The translations under genes and the position numbers were made by a program. Source: Bacillota bacterium (GTDB lineage: Bacteria; Bacillota; UBA4882; UBA8346). Taken from it: a stretch of DNA of 63,959 bases. A model generated the notes under the pieces. That model saw only the letters and a list, made by a program, of their open reading frames with translations, was not told the DNA's origin and ran no database searches. Where the stretch lies: positions 1 to 63,959 of the forward strand of contig JAEWZY010000009.1 in NCBI GenBank assembly GCA_023394955.1. Direction: 5' to 3'. Numbering within the stretch: the first letter of the stretch is position 1; the number at the start of each line of letters is the position of its first letter. This document shows positions 1 through 9,178 of this stretch, in pieces.

Positions 1-160
1 TGTAATGAAAAAACTTCATCTTTAAATTAAATTTATTGCTTATCGCCATAAAAAACACTGACAAAATATCCACCTCGGCAATAATTTTTATAATGAGATA
101 ATTAAATTAATATAAAGATTGTGTTACAGAACATTTTATTCACAAAGGAGATTTGTAAAG

Positions 161-1141
161 ATGAGTTTTAATCCAAATCTAGACTTGACTACAGGCCTAA
201 TTAAGCGAGAAGGGGGGTTTTTATATGAAATCAGGCGCAATAAGGCTTTATATTTAATGCTTTTGCCTGGCGCCTTAATATTGTTTCTATATAATTACCT
301 GCCGATGTTCGGTATTTTGATTGCGTTTAAAGACTTCAGGTTTCACGACGGTAATTTTTTTTCCAGTTTAATAAAGAGTGAGTGGGCTGGTTTTAAAAAT
401 TTTGAATACATGTTTAGCACCCCCGATGCTTTCATCATGATTCGTAATACTCTACTGTATAACTTGGGCTTTATTATTTCCTGTACGGTTATATCCATTG
501 CATTTGCTATAATGCTCAATGAAATTTACAGCCGCAAACTTTCAAAATTATACCAAAGTTCAATGTTCTTACCTTACTTTCTTTCCTGGATCGTCTTCAG
601 TTATTTAGTCTATGCGTTTATTAGCCCTGATAAAGGTTTTATTAATATGTCCATTTTCAAATATTTTGGAATCCAGCCGATTTTTTGGTATAGCGAACCA
701 AAATACTGGCCTTACATAATTTTGTTAGTAAATGCCTGGAAATGGGTGGGCAATAATTGCATTATTTATTTAGCGGCGATTGTTGCCATCGATCAGCAGA
801 TGTACGAGGCGGCCCGGATGGATGGGGCCAGTCGCTGGCAGCAAATATTTACTATCACCATCCCTCAAATCATGCCGGTGATCATCGTTATGGTATTGAT
901 CTTCGTCGGACGAATTTTCAACACCGACCTCGGCTTATTTTTCTTGGTGCCGAAAAATTCAGGCATGTTATCCTCGGTTACTTGGACAATTGATGTTTAT
1001 GTATATAACACCCTAATCCGGAATGGCGATATCGGGATGTCTTCGGCGGCCGCTCTTTACCAATCGGTTGTCGGATTTATCACAATTTTGGCCGCTAATT
1101 TCGCAGTGAAGAAAATTAACCCCGACGCAGGAATGTTTTAA
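161..1141 (+). CDS. Carbohydrate ABC transporter permease, LplB/YteP type
   Basis: Inner-membrane permease subunit of a binding-protein-dependent sugar importer, 326 aa. I chose the ATG at 161 because AAAGGAG (144-150) lies just upstream; the reading frame is open further back but has no other ribosome site. About six hydrophobic segments are visible. The EAA loop that docks the ATPase is present late in the protein (EAARMDGASRWQQIF). It is followed after 88 nt by the partner permease and then the binding protein, so the three form one operon. No ATPase gene is present; such systems usually borrow a shared MsmK/UgpC-type ATPase (family knowledge). The sugar cannot be read from this gene; the nearby cellobiose phosphorylase suggests cello-oligosaccharides. 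Confidence 0.9.
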   Translation: MSFNPNLDLTTGLIKREGGFLYEIRRNKALYLMLLPGALILFLYNYLPMFGILIAFKDFRFHDGNFFSSLIKSEWAGFKNFEYMFSTPDAFIMIRNTLLYNLGFIISCTVISIAFAIMLNEIYSRKLSKLYQSSMFLPYFLSWIVFSYLVYAFISPDKGFINMSIFKYFGIQPIFWYSEPKYWPYIILLVNAWKWVGNNCIIYLAAIVAIDQQMYEAARMDGASRWQQIFTITIPQIMPVIIVMVLIFVGRIFNTDLGLFFLVPKNSGMLSSVTWTIDVYVYNTLIRNGDIGMSSAAALYQSVVGFITILAANFAVKKINPDAGMF

Positions 1142-1229
1142 CGAAAAAAGTCGATAATCACATTTTAACATTAGACTTTAGATTTTAGATTTTAAAAAAT
1201 TTTTGACTGACATTTTAAGGAGGCTAATC

Positions 1230-2153
1230 ATGGGCGAAAATAAAAAAGCCGATTTCAATATGCTGAATAGCATTTCTAAACCGACAAACATCCTATTAAA
1301 TTTAATCTTACTTTCATATGGCCTTTTATGTTTATTACCGCTTTTCCTGATTATTTCTGCTTCACTGTCAGAGGAAAAAATGTTGGCAATCAATGGTTAT
1401 CGTTTTATTCCGCAAAATTTTACTACTTTTGCTTATAGTTATATTTTTAGCAACACTCCGCAAGTAATGACCGCCTATGGGATTTCTATTATCGTCACAG
1501 TCGTAGGCACAATCCTTGGCGTGTTAGTAATGGCCCTTTACGCATTTCCTCTCTCCCGGCAAGATTTTAAATATAAGAATTTCTTCTCCTTTTACCTACT
1601 CTTTACCATGTTATTTAGTGGAGGAATGGTATCAACCTATTTGATCGGGGTTAATGTGCTTCATTTGAAAGATAATATTTGGGGACTAATCTTTCCGTAT
1701 CTAATGAACGCTTTTAATGTAATCATCTTGCGAACATTTTATAAAACCAATATCCCGGATTCCTTAATTGAATCAGCAAAGATTGATGGCGCGGGTGAAT
1801 TTACTATTTTCTTTAATATTGTTGTTCCCTTAGCGCTACCCGGGATTGCCACCATCGCTCTATTTTTAATGGTGCAATATTGGAATGACTGGTTTTTAGC
1901 AACCCTTTATATTAACGAACCAAACCTAGCTCCCCTACCCTATTTGTTATATCAACTCCAAACTTCGATGCAGTATTTATTACAAAATTCCAGTAATATC
2001 GGTGGCAGGGCCGGCGACGTACTCGCTAAAATGCCGTCAGAGTCTGCTAGGATGGCGATGGTGGTTATTGGTGTCGGTCCGGTTGTTTTAACCTTCCCCT
2101 TCTTCCAAAAATACTTTATTAAAGGTTTGACAGTCGGCGCAATTAAAGGCTAA
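1230..2153 (+). CDS. Carbohydrate ABC transporter permease, YtcP/AraQ type
   Basis: Second membrane permease of the same importer, 307 aa. The ATG at 1230 has AAGGAGG at 1217-1223; an in-frame TTG at 1203 lacks a site. About six membrane segments are visible, and the EAA loop reads ESAKIDGAGEFTIFF at roughly residues 180-195, with the expected G-x-x-x-I-x-x-x-P pattern after it. The C-terminus ends in KGLTVGAIKG, a tail typical of this permease subfamily. It pairs with the upstream permease as the usual heterodimer and is followed after 52 nt by the binding protein. Confidence 0.9.
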   Translation: MGENKKADFNMLNSISKPTNILLNLILLSYGLLCLLPLFLIISASLSEEKMLAINGYRFIPQNFTTFAYSYIFSNTPQVMTAYGISIIVTVVGTILGVLVMALYAFPLSRQDFKYKNFFSFYLLFTMLFSGGMVSTYLIGVNVLHLKDNIWGLIFPYLMNAFNVIILRTFYKTNIPDSLIESAKIDGAGEFTIFFNIVVPLALPGIATIALFLMVQYWNDWFLATLYINEPNLAPLPYLLYQLQTSMQYLLQNSSNIGGRAGDVLAKMPSESARMAMVVIGVGPVVLTFPFFQKYFIKGLTVGAIKG

Positions 2154-2205
2154 TTCCGGAGTAATCCGGTAAAGCAATAAATTAAAAAAACAAGGAGGAA
2201 TAGTA

Positions 2206-3660
2206 ATGAAAAACATCAAGAAAATGGTTGTCTTACTGTTACTGGTAAGCCTATTCGTACTGAGCGCCAACGTTTTTGCCGCCGCTCCGTACCAAATCAA
2301 ATGGTATTTCATTGGTAACGGTCAACAACCGGATGTAAAATTGGTCGAAGACGCGGCCAGCAAGTACATCCAGCAGAAAGGTCTCAATGCCACCGTCAAA
2401 CTGCAATGCTATACCTGGGGCGATGACTACGATAACAGAATGCGCATGATTATCGCTTCCGGAGAACCGTTTGACATCAGCTTCACTAGTTCATGGGCCA
2501 ACCTTTATAAAGTAAACGTAGCCAAAGGCGCTTTTCTAGACATTACCAAGTTAGCGCCGAAACACATGCCGAAAGCTTGGAAACAACTTCACCCGGCTTT
2601 TAAAACCGGCTCCCAAATTGACGGGAAAAACTATGCGCTTCCTGCAAATAAGGAATTAGCGCACCAATGGGGTTTTTGGATCAACAAAAGTTTCATCGAC
2701 AAATATCAATTTGATATCTCTAAAATTAAAACTCTAGCTGATATTGAACCGATGTTAAAAGTGATCAAAGAGAATGAACCCGGCGTAATCCCCTTCCAAA
2801 ACCTCCAGGGTGAAAGCGCCTTCCGAATCCTTGACTATGATCGAATCTGTGATGACTATATCCCAGCCGCCCTTTACAACGACAGTAAAGATATGAAAAT
2901 CTTCAATTTGTTAGAAACCAAAGAATTCAAAGACTATCTCGAACTGACCCGTAAATGGTATTTAGCCGGATATATTCCAGCCGACGCTGCTACCATGTCC
3001 GAATTTGTCACCGATATCAAAGCCAATCGAGTATTCTGTAAGATTGAATCCTTAAAGCCTTTTGCCGATGAAGAAAGGCTCGCATCCTGGGGTATCCCCT
3101 GCGTTAATGTGGCTTTAACCAAACCGGTGGTTCAAACTCGGGATTGTACCGGAGCTATGCAAGCCATCTCCAAGACTAGCAAAAATCCGGTGATGGCCCT
3201 TAAATTCCTCGAACTCTTCAATACTGACCCTTATCTGAATAACCTGATTAATTTTGGTGTTGAAGGTAAGCACTTTGTAAAGGTATCAAAGAATATAATC
3301 GACTTCCCCAAAGGGGTTACTGCAGAAAACTCCGGTTACCGGCCTGGTACTCCCTGGATGTTTGGTAACCAATATATTAACTACTTCTGGGAAGGGGAAA
3401 ACACAGGCAAATGGGATGCCTTCAAGAAATTTAACGACTCTTCCATTTCTGCCAAGAGCTTAGGGTTTAATTTCGATCCGGAACCAGTTAAAAATGAAAT
3501 GGCGGCTTGTTCCAGCGTGTGGTCGACTAATGTTGGGCCAATGATCTGCGGTGCGGTTGATCCTAGTACTTTACCTAGCGTTATTGCTAAATTTAAAGCT
3601 GCTGGTCTTGACAAAATTATCGCTGAAGCCCAAAAACAACTTAACGCATGGGCGAAATAA
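2206..3660 (+). CDS. Extracellular solute-binding protein with DUF3502-like C-terminus
   Basis: Secreted sugar-binding component of the importer, 484 aa. The ATG has CAAGGAGG upstream. Residues 1-25 form a signal peptide (basic start, long hydrophobic run, likely cut after VFA). No cysteine sits at the cleavage point, so it is not an evident lipoprotein, which is unusual for a Gram-positive binding protein; retention in the wall is unexplained. The middle matches family 1 binding proteins. The region from about residue 290 (RDCTGAMQAISKTSKNP, then GFNFDPEPVKNEMAA) resembles the DUF3502 half of LipO/LplA-like proteins. Last gene of the operon; a strong hairpin follows the stop codon. Substrate inferred from context only. 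Confidence 0.88.
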   Translation: MKNIKKMVVLLLLVSLFVLSANVFAAAPYQIKWYFIGNGQQPDVKLVEDAASKYIQQKGLNATVKLQCYTWGDDYDNRMRMIIASGEPFDISFTSSWANLYKVNVAKGAFLDITKLAPKHMPKAWKQLHPAFKTGSQIDGKNYALPANKELAHQWGFWINKSFIDKYQFDISKIKTLADIEPMLKVIKENEPGVIPFQNLQGESAFRILDYDRICDDYIPAALYNDSKDMKIFNLLETKEFKDYLELTRKWYLAGYIPADAATMSEFVTDIKANRVFCKIESLKPFADEERLASWGIPCVNVALTKPVVQTRDCTGAMQAISKTSKNPVMALKFLELFNTDPYLNNLINFGVEGKHFVKVSKNIIDFPKGVTAENSGYRPGTPWMFGNQYINYFWEGENTGKWDAFKKFNDSSISAKSLGFNFDPEPVKNEMAACSSVWSTNVGPMICGAVDPSTLPSVIAKFKAAGLDKIIAEAQKQLNAWAK

Positions 3661-3683
3661 CTATCATAAGTTTCCTTTAAACA

Positions 3684-3720
3684 GCTAACGCTCCTATATT
3701 TTAAAGGAGCGTTAGCTTTA
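3684..3720 (+). terminator. Rho-independent terminator after ABC operon
   Basis: Perfect 12-bp stem (3684-3695 with 3705-3716; AGGAGCGTTAGC arm) with a 9-nt loop, followed by a short T-rich stretch. It ends the permease/binding-protein operon 23 nt after the stop codon and separates it from the response-regulator gene. Confidence 0.8.
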
Positions 3721-3811
3721 AATCACTTGAAAATTTCCACGTCTATCCTAAAGACTATCTGAGCAATTATTTCCTAATCTTAAGTAACGTTTTTAAAGGT
3801 TGGTGGCGTCA

Positions 3812-4495
3812 ATGTTCCAATCGCCAATCCGTTTACTAATTGCCGATGATATGCTGCCTATTAGAGAATACCTGAGCATGGTCTTAAACCATGAACCAGA
3901 TATGAAAATAGTCGGCACAGTCGACAATGGGGCTTTAGCTGTGGAACAGGCCTTGGTCGTTAAACCCAATGTTGTTTTGATGGATATTGAAATGGAGACA
4001 CCCAGCGCCGGAATTGAAGCCATTCGAATATTGGCTGTAAAAGCTCCTGAAATCAGGTCGGTAGTTTTAACCCATTTTAGCAACCACGAAACCGTCTTCG
4101 CCGCGTTTGAGGTCGGCGCTGTTGACTACATTATAAAAAATTCCTCGGTGGCCGAGATTCTGGACTCCATTAGGGCCGCGGCTTACGATCAAACTGCGAT
4201 TCGACCGCAGATCGCCAAACTTATCAGGACGGAATTTCGGGCGTTACGTTCGGAACGAAACAATCTAATCGCGACCTTAAATATTATTTATAAATTGACC
4301 CCAACCGAACTGGATTTATTGCGGTTGCTGTCCGACGGCAAGACCCAGACCCAAATCATTGAAATGAGGCATATTGAGGCTTCAACTTTTCGCACCCATA
4401 TAGGAAATATTCTTAAAAAATTTAAATTACCTTCAGTTCGTGATGTAGTGTCCTTATTAAAACATCTCGGTATCTTCGACATATTTTATGCCTAA
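3812..4495 (+). CDS. NarL/LuxR-type response regulator
   Basis: Two-component transcription regulator, 227 aa. The receiver domain (about residues 4-125) keeps the acidic pair (ADD), the phosphorylated Asp in VLMDIE, the Thr of VVLTHF and the Lys of YIIKNSS. The C-terminal third is a LuxR-type helix-turn-helix: LTPTELDLLRLLSDGKTQTQI and then STFRTHIGNILKKF, the usual DNA-recognition helix. I prefer the ATG at 3812 (GGTGG just upstream) over a TTG at 3800. It lies between the sugar ABC operon and cellobiose phosphorylase; a membrane histidine kinase at 7046-8575 on the other strand is the likely partner. Inferred role: control of this sugar locus. Confidence 0.88.
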   Translation: MFQSPIRLLIADDMLPIREYLSMVLNHEPDMKIVGTVDNGALAVEQALVVKPNVVLMDIEMETPSAGIEAIRILAVKAPEIRSVVLTHFSNHETVFAAFEVGAVDYIIKNSSVAEILDSIRAAAYDQTAIRPQIAKLIRTEFRALRSERNNLIATLNIIYKLTPTELDLLRLLSDGKTQTQIIEMRHIEASTFRTHIGNILKKFKLPSVRDVVSLLKHLGIFDIFYA

Positions 4496-4549
4496 CGGTT
4501 CCAAAATTGAGTTCTCATATTACAGCTGTCTTTGAGGAGGTAAAGCTAA

Positions 4550-6973
4550 TTGAAATTCGGCTTTTTCGACGATCTTAATAAAGAATATGTAATCACCACA
4601 CCCCAAACCCCTTTCCCCTGGATTAATTATCTGGGGTGCCAAAACTTTTTCGGCTTAGTTTCTAATACCGGAGGCGGCTACTCCTTTTACAAAGATGCGC
4701 GGCTCCGCCGGATCACCAGATACCGTTATAACAATGTACCTTTAGACGTTGGTGGGCGTTATTTTTATATAAAAGAAGGCTCAACTATTTGGTCCCCTAC
4801 ATGGCAACCGGTTCAAACCGAGCTTGATCAATACGAATGCCGTCATGGTCTCGGCTACACCAAAATCAATAGTGTAAAAAACAGTTTGGCGGTTGAAGTC
4901 TTGTATTTTATCCCCTTGGATTTTGATTGCGAGATTCACCGGATTACCTTAACAAACCAAACCCCGACTACTAAAAATATTCAGCTGTTTTCCTTCATTG
5001 AATTCTGCCTCTGGAACGCTTATGACGACATGACAAACTTTCAGCGCAATTTCAATACCGGTGAAGTTGAAATCGAAGGAAGCGCCATTTATCATAAAAC
5101 GGAATACCGGGAACGACGTAACCATTATGCCTTTTATAGTGTAAATCATCCGATCGACGGGTATGACGCCGATCGGAACGCTTTCTTAGGTTTATATAAC
5201 GGGTTCGATAACCCGGCAGTGGTAACAGCGGGTAAAGCGACTAATTCACAAGCCCACGGGTGGGCTCCCATCGCCTCCCACTATCTCAATCTTAGTATTA
5301 AGCCGGGAGAGACCAAGGAATTCATCTTTATCCTGGGCTATATTGAGAATAATCCGGAACAAAAGTGGGAACGCCCGGGGATCATTGGGAAGAGCTCGGC
5401 CAAACAGCTTCAAAAAAATTTCCAGACTAGCGCTCAAGTAAATCAAGCCTTCGCTAAATTGCGCGATCACTGGTCAAAGTTACTTTCCATTTACACTATT
5501 ACCAGCAATGACCCAAAACTAAACCGAATGGTTAATATCTGGAACCCATACCAATGTATGGTCACTTTTAACCTTTCCCGGAGCGCTTCTTATTTTGAAT
5601 CCGGAATTGGACGCGGCATGGGTTTCCGAGATTCCAATCAGGATATTTTAGGCTTCGTTAGTCTTATTAAAGAACGGGCCAGAGAGAGAATTTTAGATCT
5701 GGCCGCCACCCAATTGCCTGACGGAAGCGCTTATCACCAGTACCAGCCCTTGACTAAAAAAGGGAACGCCGACATTGGCGGAGGATTTAACGATGACCCG
5801 CTTTGGCTCTTGTATTCGGTAATCGCTTATCTTAAAGAGACCGGCGATTATAGTATTTTAGACGAGAACGTCCCTTTTAATAACGACCCTGCTCTAGCCG
5901 ATAGTCTTTTGGAACACCTCCGGCGTTCCCTTCAATTTGTTCGGGAAAACTTAGGCCCCCATGATTTACCTCTAATCGGTAGGGCTGATTGGAACGACTG
6001 TTTAAATTTGAACTGTTATTCAAAGACTCCTGATGAGTCATTCCAAACCTGTACCAATACAAATGGCCGAATGGCCGAATCCATCTTCATTGCGGCAATG
6101 TTCGTTTATATCGGCCCCGAATATATACGGCTTTGTCAAAAACTGAACTTAAACGCTGAAGCCGAACAAATCGCTGAAGAGGTGAAAGCGATGGGCCGGG
6201 CCGTCTTGGAACATGGTTTTGACGGTGAATGGTTCTTACGGGCTTACGACGACGCAGGCCGAAAGGTAGGCGGCAAAGAAAATAGCGAAGGTCAGATTTT
6301 CGTAGAACCGCAAGGTTTTTGTGTAATGGCGGAAATCGGCCTGAAGGAAGGTTTGGCTCAAAAAGCGCTGGATTCGGTAAAACAGCGGTTGGATACCGCT
6401 CACGGTATTAAGTTGGTTAACCCGGCTTATACCAAATACCATCTGGAGCTTGGGGAAATCAGTACTTATCCCCCTGGGTATAAGGAAAACGCTGGAATTT
6501 TTTGTCACAACAACCCCTGGATTATGATTGCCGAAACCAAACTAGGCCGGGCTAAAGAGGCTTTCGAATATTACACTAAAATCGCTCCGGCTTACCGGGA
6601 AGAAATCAGCGAGATTCACCGTTTAGAACCGTATATTTATGCTCAAATGATCGCCGGCAATGACGCGACGCGGCATGGCGAAGCTAAAAATTCCTGGCTT
6701 ACCGGGACCGCGGCTTGGAATTATGTAGCAATCACTCAATATATCTTGGGAATCCGTCCTGATTTTGACGGCCTCCTGATTGATCCTTGCCTGCCGGAAG
6801 AAATCCCGGAAATCATTATTAACAGGGAGTTTCGTGGCAACCGGTATCGGATCTCAATCAATAACAAACGCACCGGCAATTATTTGTTGGTAGTAAATGA
6901 CTATAAAATTGACGGTAAGATAATTCCCTTTGCCAAAGAAGATTCCATCATTGAAGTTTATTGCGAAACCTGA
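4550..6973 (+). CDS. Cellobiose phosphorylase (GH94)
   Basis: Cytosolic enzyme that splits cellobiose with phosphate into glucose 1-phosphate and glucose (EC 2.4.1.20), 807 aa, the full usual length. Translation begins at a TTG with GAGGAGG nine bases upstream. The N-terminal beta-sandwich opens with the hallmark KFGFFDD...EYVITTP...PFPWINYLG pattern and includes YECRHGLGYT near residues 95-103. The (alpha/alpha)6 barrel carries ADWNDCLN at 479-486, where D483 is very likely the general acid, and a late SWLTGTAAWN phosphate-site motif. Close relatives in GH94 act on chitobiose or cellodextrins; the N-terminal signature favours cellobiose. Next to the ABC importer it would couple uptake to ATP-saving phosphorolysis. 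Confidence 0.9.
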   Translation: MKFGFFDDLNKEYVITTPQTPFPWINYLGCQNFFGLVSNTGGGYSFYKDARLRRITRYRYNNVPLDVGGRYFYIKEGSTIWSPTWQPVQTELDQYECRHGLGYTKINSVKNSLAVEVLYFIPLDFDCEIHRITLTNQTPTTKNIQLFSFIEFCLWNAYDDMTNFQRNFNTGEVEIEGSAIYHKTEYRERRNHYAFYSVNHPIDGYDADRNAFLGLYNGFDNPAVVTAGKATNSQAHGWAPIASHYLNLSIKPGETKEFIFILGYIENNPEQKWERPGIIGKSSAKQLQKNFQTSAQVNQAFAKLRDHWSKLLSIYTITSNDPKLNRMVNIWNPYQCMVTFNLSRSASYFESGIGRGMGFRDSNQDILGFVSLIKERARERILDLAATQLPDGSAYHQYQPLTKKGNADIGGGFNDDPLWLLYSVIAYLKETGDYSILDENVPFNNDPALADSLLEHLRRSLQFVRENLGPHDLPLIGRADWNDCLNLNCYSKTPDESFQTCTNTNGRMAESIFIAAMFVYIGPEYIRLCQKLNLNAEAEQIAEEVKAMGRAVLEHGFDGEWFLRAYDDAGRKVGGKENSEGQIFVEPQGFCVMAEIGLKEGLAQKALDSVKQRLDTAHGIKLVNPAYTKYHLELGEISTYPPGYKENAGIFCHNNPWIMIAETKLGRAKEAFEYYTKIAPAYREEISEIHRLEPYIYAQMIAGNDATRHGEAKNSWLTGTAAWNYVAITQYILGIRPDFDGLLIDPCLPEEIPEIIINREFRGNRYRISINNKRTGNYLLVVNDYKIDGKIIPFAKEDSIIEVYCET

Positions 6974-6994
6974 TTGTTTCTTACATACCTCCTT

Positions 6995-7034
6995 AAGAAA
7001 AGAGCTATTCCCAACGGGGAATAGCTCTTTTCTT
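6995..7034. terminator. Bidirectional terminator between converging genes
   Basis: Perfect 18-bp inverted repeat (6995-7012 with 7017-7034) with a 4-nt loop. The AAGAAAAG/CTTTTCTT ends give T-rich tails on both strands. It sits between the stop codons of cellobiose phosphorylase (+) and the histidine kinase (-). Confidence 0.9.
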
Positions 7035-7045
7035 AAATGTTCTTA

Positions 7046-8575
7046 TTAGCTGATACTTCGCAGCACTATTTCTGCAGTTGTGCCTTCCCCCAGAGTACTC
7101 CGGATATTTATGAAACCTCGGTGGGCTTTGATCACCCTGTGACAATAGGCTAATCCCATTCCCCAATTGTTTTTGGTAGGTTTGGTAGTATAAAAAGGCC
7201 TGAAAATTTTGCGTAAATATTTACTGTCGATACCAGACCCGTTATCGATAACCCTGATAAAACTCCATTCGTATTCGCGTCCGATTTCAATCTGAAGAGT
7301 CGGAGTATACTCTTCCTTCTTAACTTCAAACAAGGCATCAATAGAATTATGAAGCATGTTTTCCAAAACAGCGGTTAAATGTTGAGAATCACCCCAAATT
7401 CGAGCGTCCTCGTCGTTCGTAATTAGCCTGACCGGTTTTAAACGGGGAGCCAACCTCAAAAGCGCTTCCTCCAAAAGTTCTTTCCAGAAAAAACAATCCG
7501 GGTTTAAATTAAGCCGACCGGCTTGATTATGAAGGACATCTAATTGTAATAAGGCCTCTTGTGAAAGATCGGAAGCCCACTTTATTTGGGTTATGGCCCG
7601 GACGGCGGCATCCTCTTTTATTTCTTGTAACGACATTTCCGCCATGTCCAAAGCCATTTTAACTGCTAAAAAACGGTTTTTGTAAGAATGGAGCGTAATT
7701 CGGACCGCCTCATTAGCCAATTTAATTTGCTGGTCCAAACCATGGGTCACCGGTTGCCATGACCCTAAAAAGCCATAGCGGAGAATCGCCACTAACACCA
7801 AAACCAATACGATTAGAGTGGCAAAAGGCAAGGCTTTTAATAATGTAGTTTCAAATTCGGGATAATTCGATACCGGTAAAAGCGTAGTAGCCATTGAATG
7901 CATATTCAAAACATTGCCGCGCCCCATACAAAAAAGAGCGCTGAAGAATCCCGATAACACCAAGTTTCCGGTACCGACACATAATGCTTGAACTCTTTTT
8001 TGGATCAACTCCGCTCGGAAGAACAATCCCAAAATGGACCAAGCGACATAGAACAAGATGGTCATTATAAAACCAAAAACGAAACGATCTAAAAGATGCA
8101 GATGGTTTTCCCATTTTACTCTCGCTTGAGAGACTATCGGCAATAAGGTCCCTTTCTTATATAAAGAAAAAAGATGTTCCGGATCATAATACCAAATTAA
8201 AGATAAAATTATTAAGCCGGTAGCGCCAATAATCATCCAATCAGAAATATTCAGCCGTTCCCGGGTATAAGAAAACGCCAATCCAAGCTGGGCTACGAGA
8301 AAAATGACAATGCTCCAAAGCCGAAACCTCATGAAGTCAAATAACGATAAATGGGCCAATACCCGCCAAGCCCAACTAGGTTGGTTTAAGGGCAACCTTA
8401 AAAAAATACCCTCTAATTGATAATTGCCGAAACGGGATATTAAACCGATTAAACCCAAGAAGCAACAGCCAAACCCAAATAAACTAAAGCCCAACCAGAC
8501 CGCTTGTCGTCCTCTGGGGATCCTGGCAATGATTAAAATAGCGAAAACCAGAAATAAAATGGCTATTAAGGTCAA
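7046..8575 (-). CDS. Membrane histidine kinase
   Basis: Sensor kinase, 509 aa, with a TTG start behind GGAGG. The first about 270 residues hold seven or so hydrophobic segments and no recognised extracellular sensor domain, so sensing is probably within the membrane. The candidate phospho-acceptor is the His in RITLHSYKNRFLA (around residue 295), a weak match to standard HisKA boxes. The C-terminal ATPase domain is clear: N-box ENMLHNSIDALF, G1 VIDNGSGID, F-box FRPFYTTKP and G2 NWGMGLAYC. The gene stops opposite cellobiose phosphorylase across a shared terminator. It is the nearest possible partner for the response regulator at 3812-4495, but pairing is inference from position. Confidence 0.85.
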   Translation of the reverse strand: MTLIAILFLVFAILIIARIPRGRQAVWLGFSLFGFGCCFLGLIGLISRFGNYQLEGIFLRLPLNQPSWAWRVLAHLSLFDFMRFRLWSIVIFLVAQLGLAFSYTRERLNISDWMIIGATGLIILSLIWYYDPEHLFSLYKKGTLLPIVSQARVKWENHLHLLDRFVFGFIMTILFYVAWSILGLFFRAELIQKRVQALCVGTGNLVLSGFFSALFCMGRGNVLNMHSMATTLLPVSNYPEFETTLLKALPFATLIVLVLVLVAILRYGFLGSWQPVTHGLDQQIKLANEAVRITLHSYKNRFLAVKMALDMAEMSLQEIKEDAAVRAITQIKWASDLSQEALLQLDVLHNQAGRLNLNPDCFFWKELLEEALLRLAPRLKPVRLITNDEDARIWGDSQHLTAVLENMLHNSIDALFEVKKEEYTPTLQIEIGREYEWSFIRVIDNGSGIDSKYLRKIFRPFYTTKPTKNNWGMGLAYCHRVIKAHRGFINIRSTLGEGTTAEIVLRSIS

Positions 8576-8824
8576 TCTTACCTCCGGGAAAATATTCTAT
8601 TCCACTCTACCGGAAACAGAACCAAAAGAAATCTCCTTTATAGGATTCACCTTATTTATGTAGTCTCCTGCCATAAATTTTCTTTTTTATAAATATGAGA
8701 CTTATAAAAGGAAAAACTATTATGGAAATGTTATTGGGTAAAAAAGATTAAAGATCAATGAAAACCAAGAATTACCATCAATCCCGTCTTCTATCTCTCT
8801 TTCTTATTCCACATTATTTAATAC

Positions 8825-9154
8825 TTGAATTTTCAAATTATAAAAGGAGTGATTTACATAGGTTTAAAACGGTGGTGGTGGTTTTTGAAAAATCGAAAAA
8901 AACTGCGTTATCTTCTCTCTTATTTAACTGATACCAAAGTATCGCTCATCAAAAAAATGTGGGTTCTGGTACCCATAGTCTATCTGCTACTTCCCACCGA
9001 CCTGATTCCCGACTTTTTTATTGGCCCGGGTTTTATTGATGACATTTTTGTGCTTTTAACGTTTTCGAGAAAAGTCCAACGGGACTTGGATCAGTATATT
9101 TTTAAACACAGTTCTAAAAAAGAAAAGGAATCCGAAATTCAAAATATCCAATAG
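8825..9154 (+). CDS. DUF1232 (YkvA-like) small membrane protein
   Basis: Small protein with the DUF1232 signature LLPTDLIPDFF...GFIDDIF inside a hydrophobic segment, about 98-109 aa. Function of the family is not known. The start is uncertain. The coordinates use the TTG at 8825, which has no ribosome site. The only good site, AAAAGGAG (8842-8849), lies eight bases before an in-frame ATA at 8858 and two before an ATT at 8852; no ATG, GTG or TTG lies at normal spacing. From 8858 the protein would begin with GLKRWWWFLKN after the initiator. A strongly basic N-terminus and the membrane segment suggest an N-in topology. Confidence 0.75.
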   Translation: MNFQIIKGVIYIGLKRWWWFLKNRKKLRYLLSYLTDTKVSLIKKMWVLVPIVYLLLPTDLIPDFFIGPGFIDDIFVLLTFSRKVQRDLDQYIFKHSSKKEKESEIQNIQ

Positions 9155-9178
9155 AATAAATGATGTAAGTAATAGTTT

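Noticed and set aside
1..160. SigA promoter of the ABC operon
   Set aside because: A TATAAT at 89-94 is present, but no -35 lies at normal spacing; a CTGACA at 58-63 is 25 nt away.
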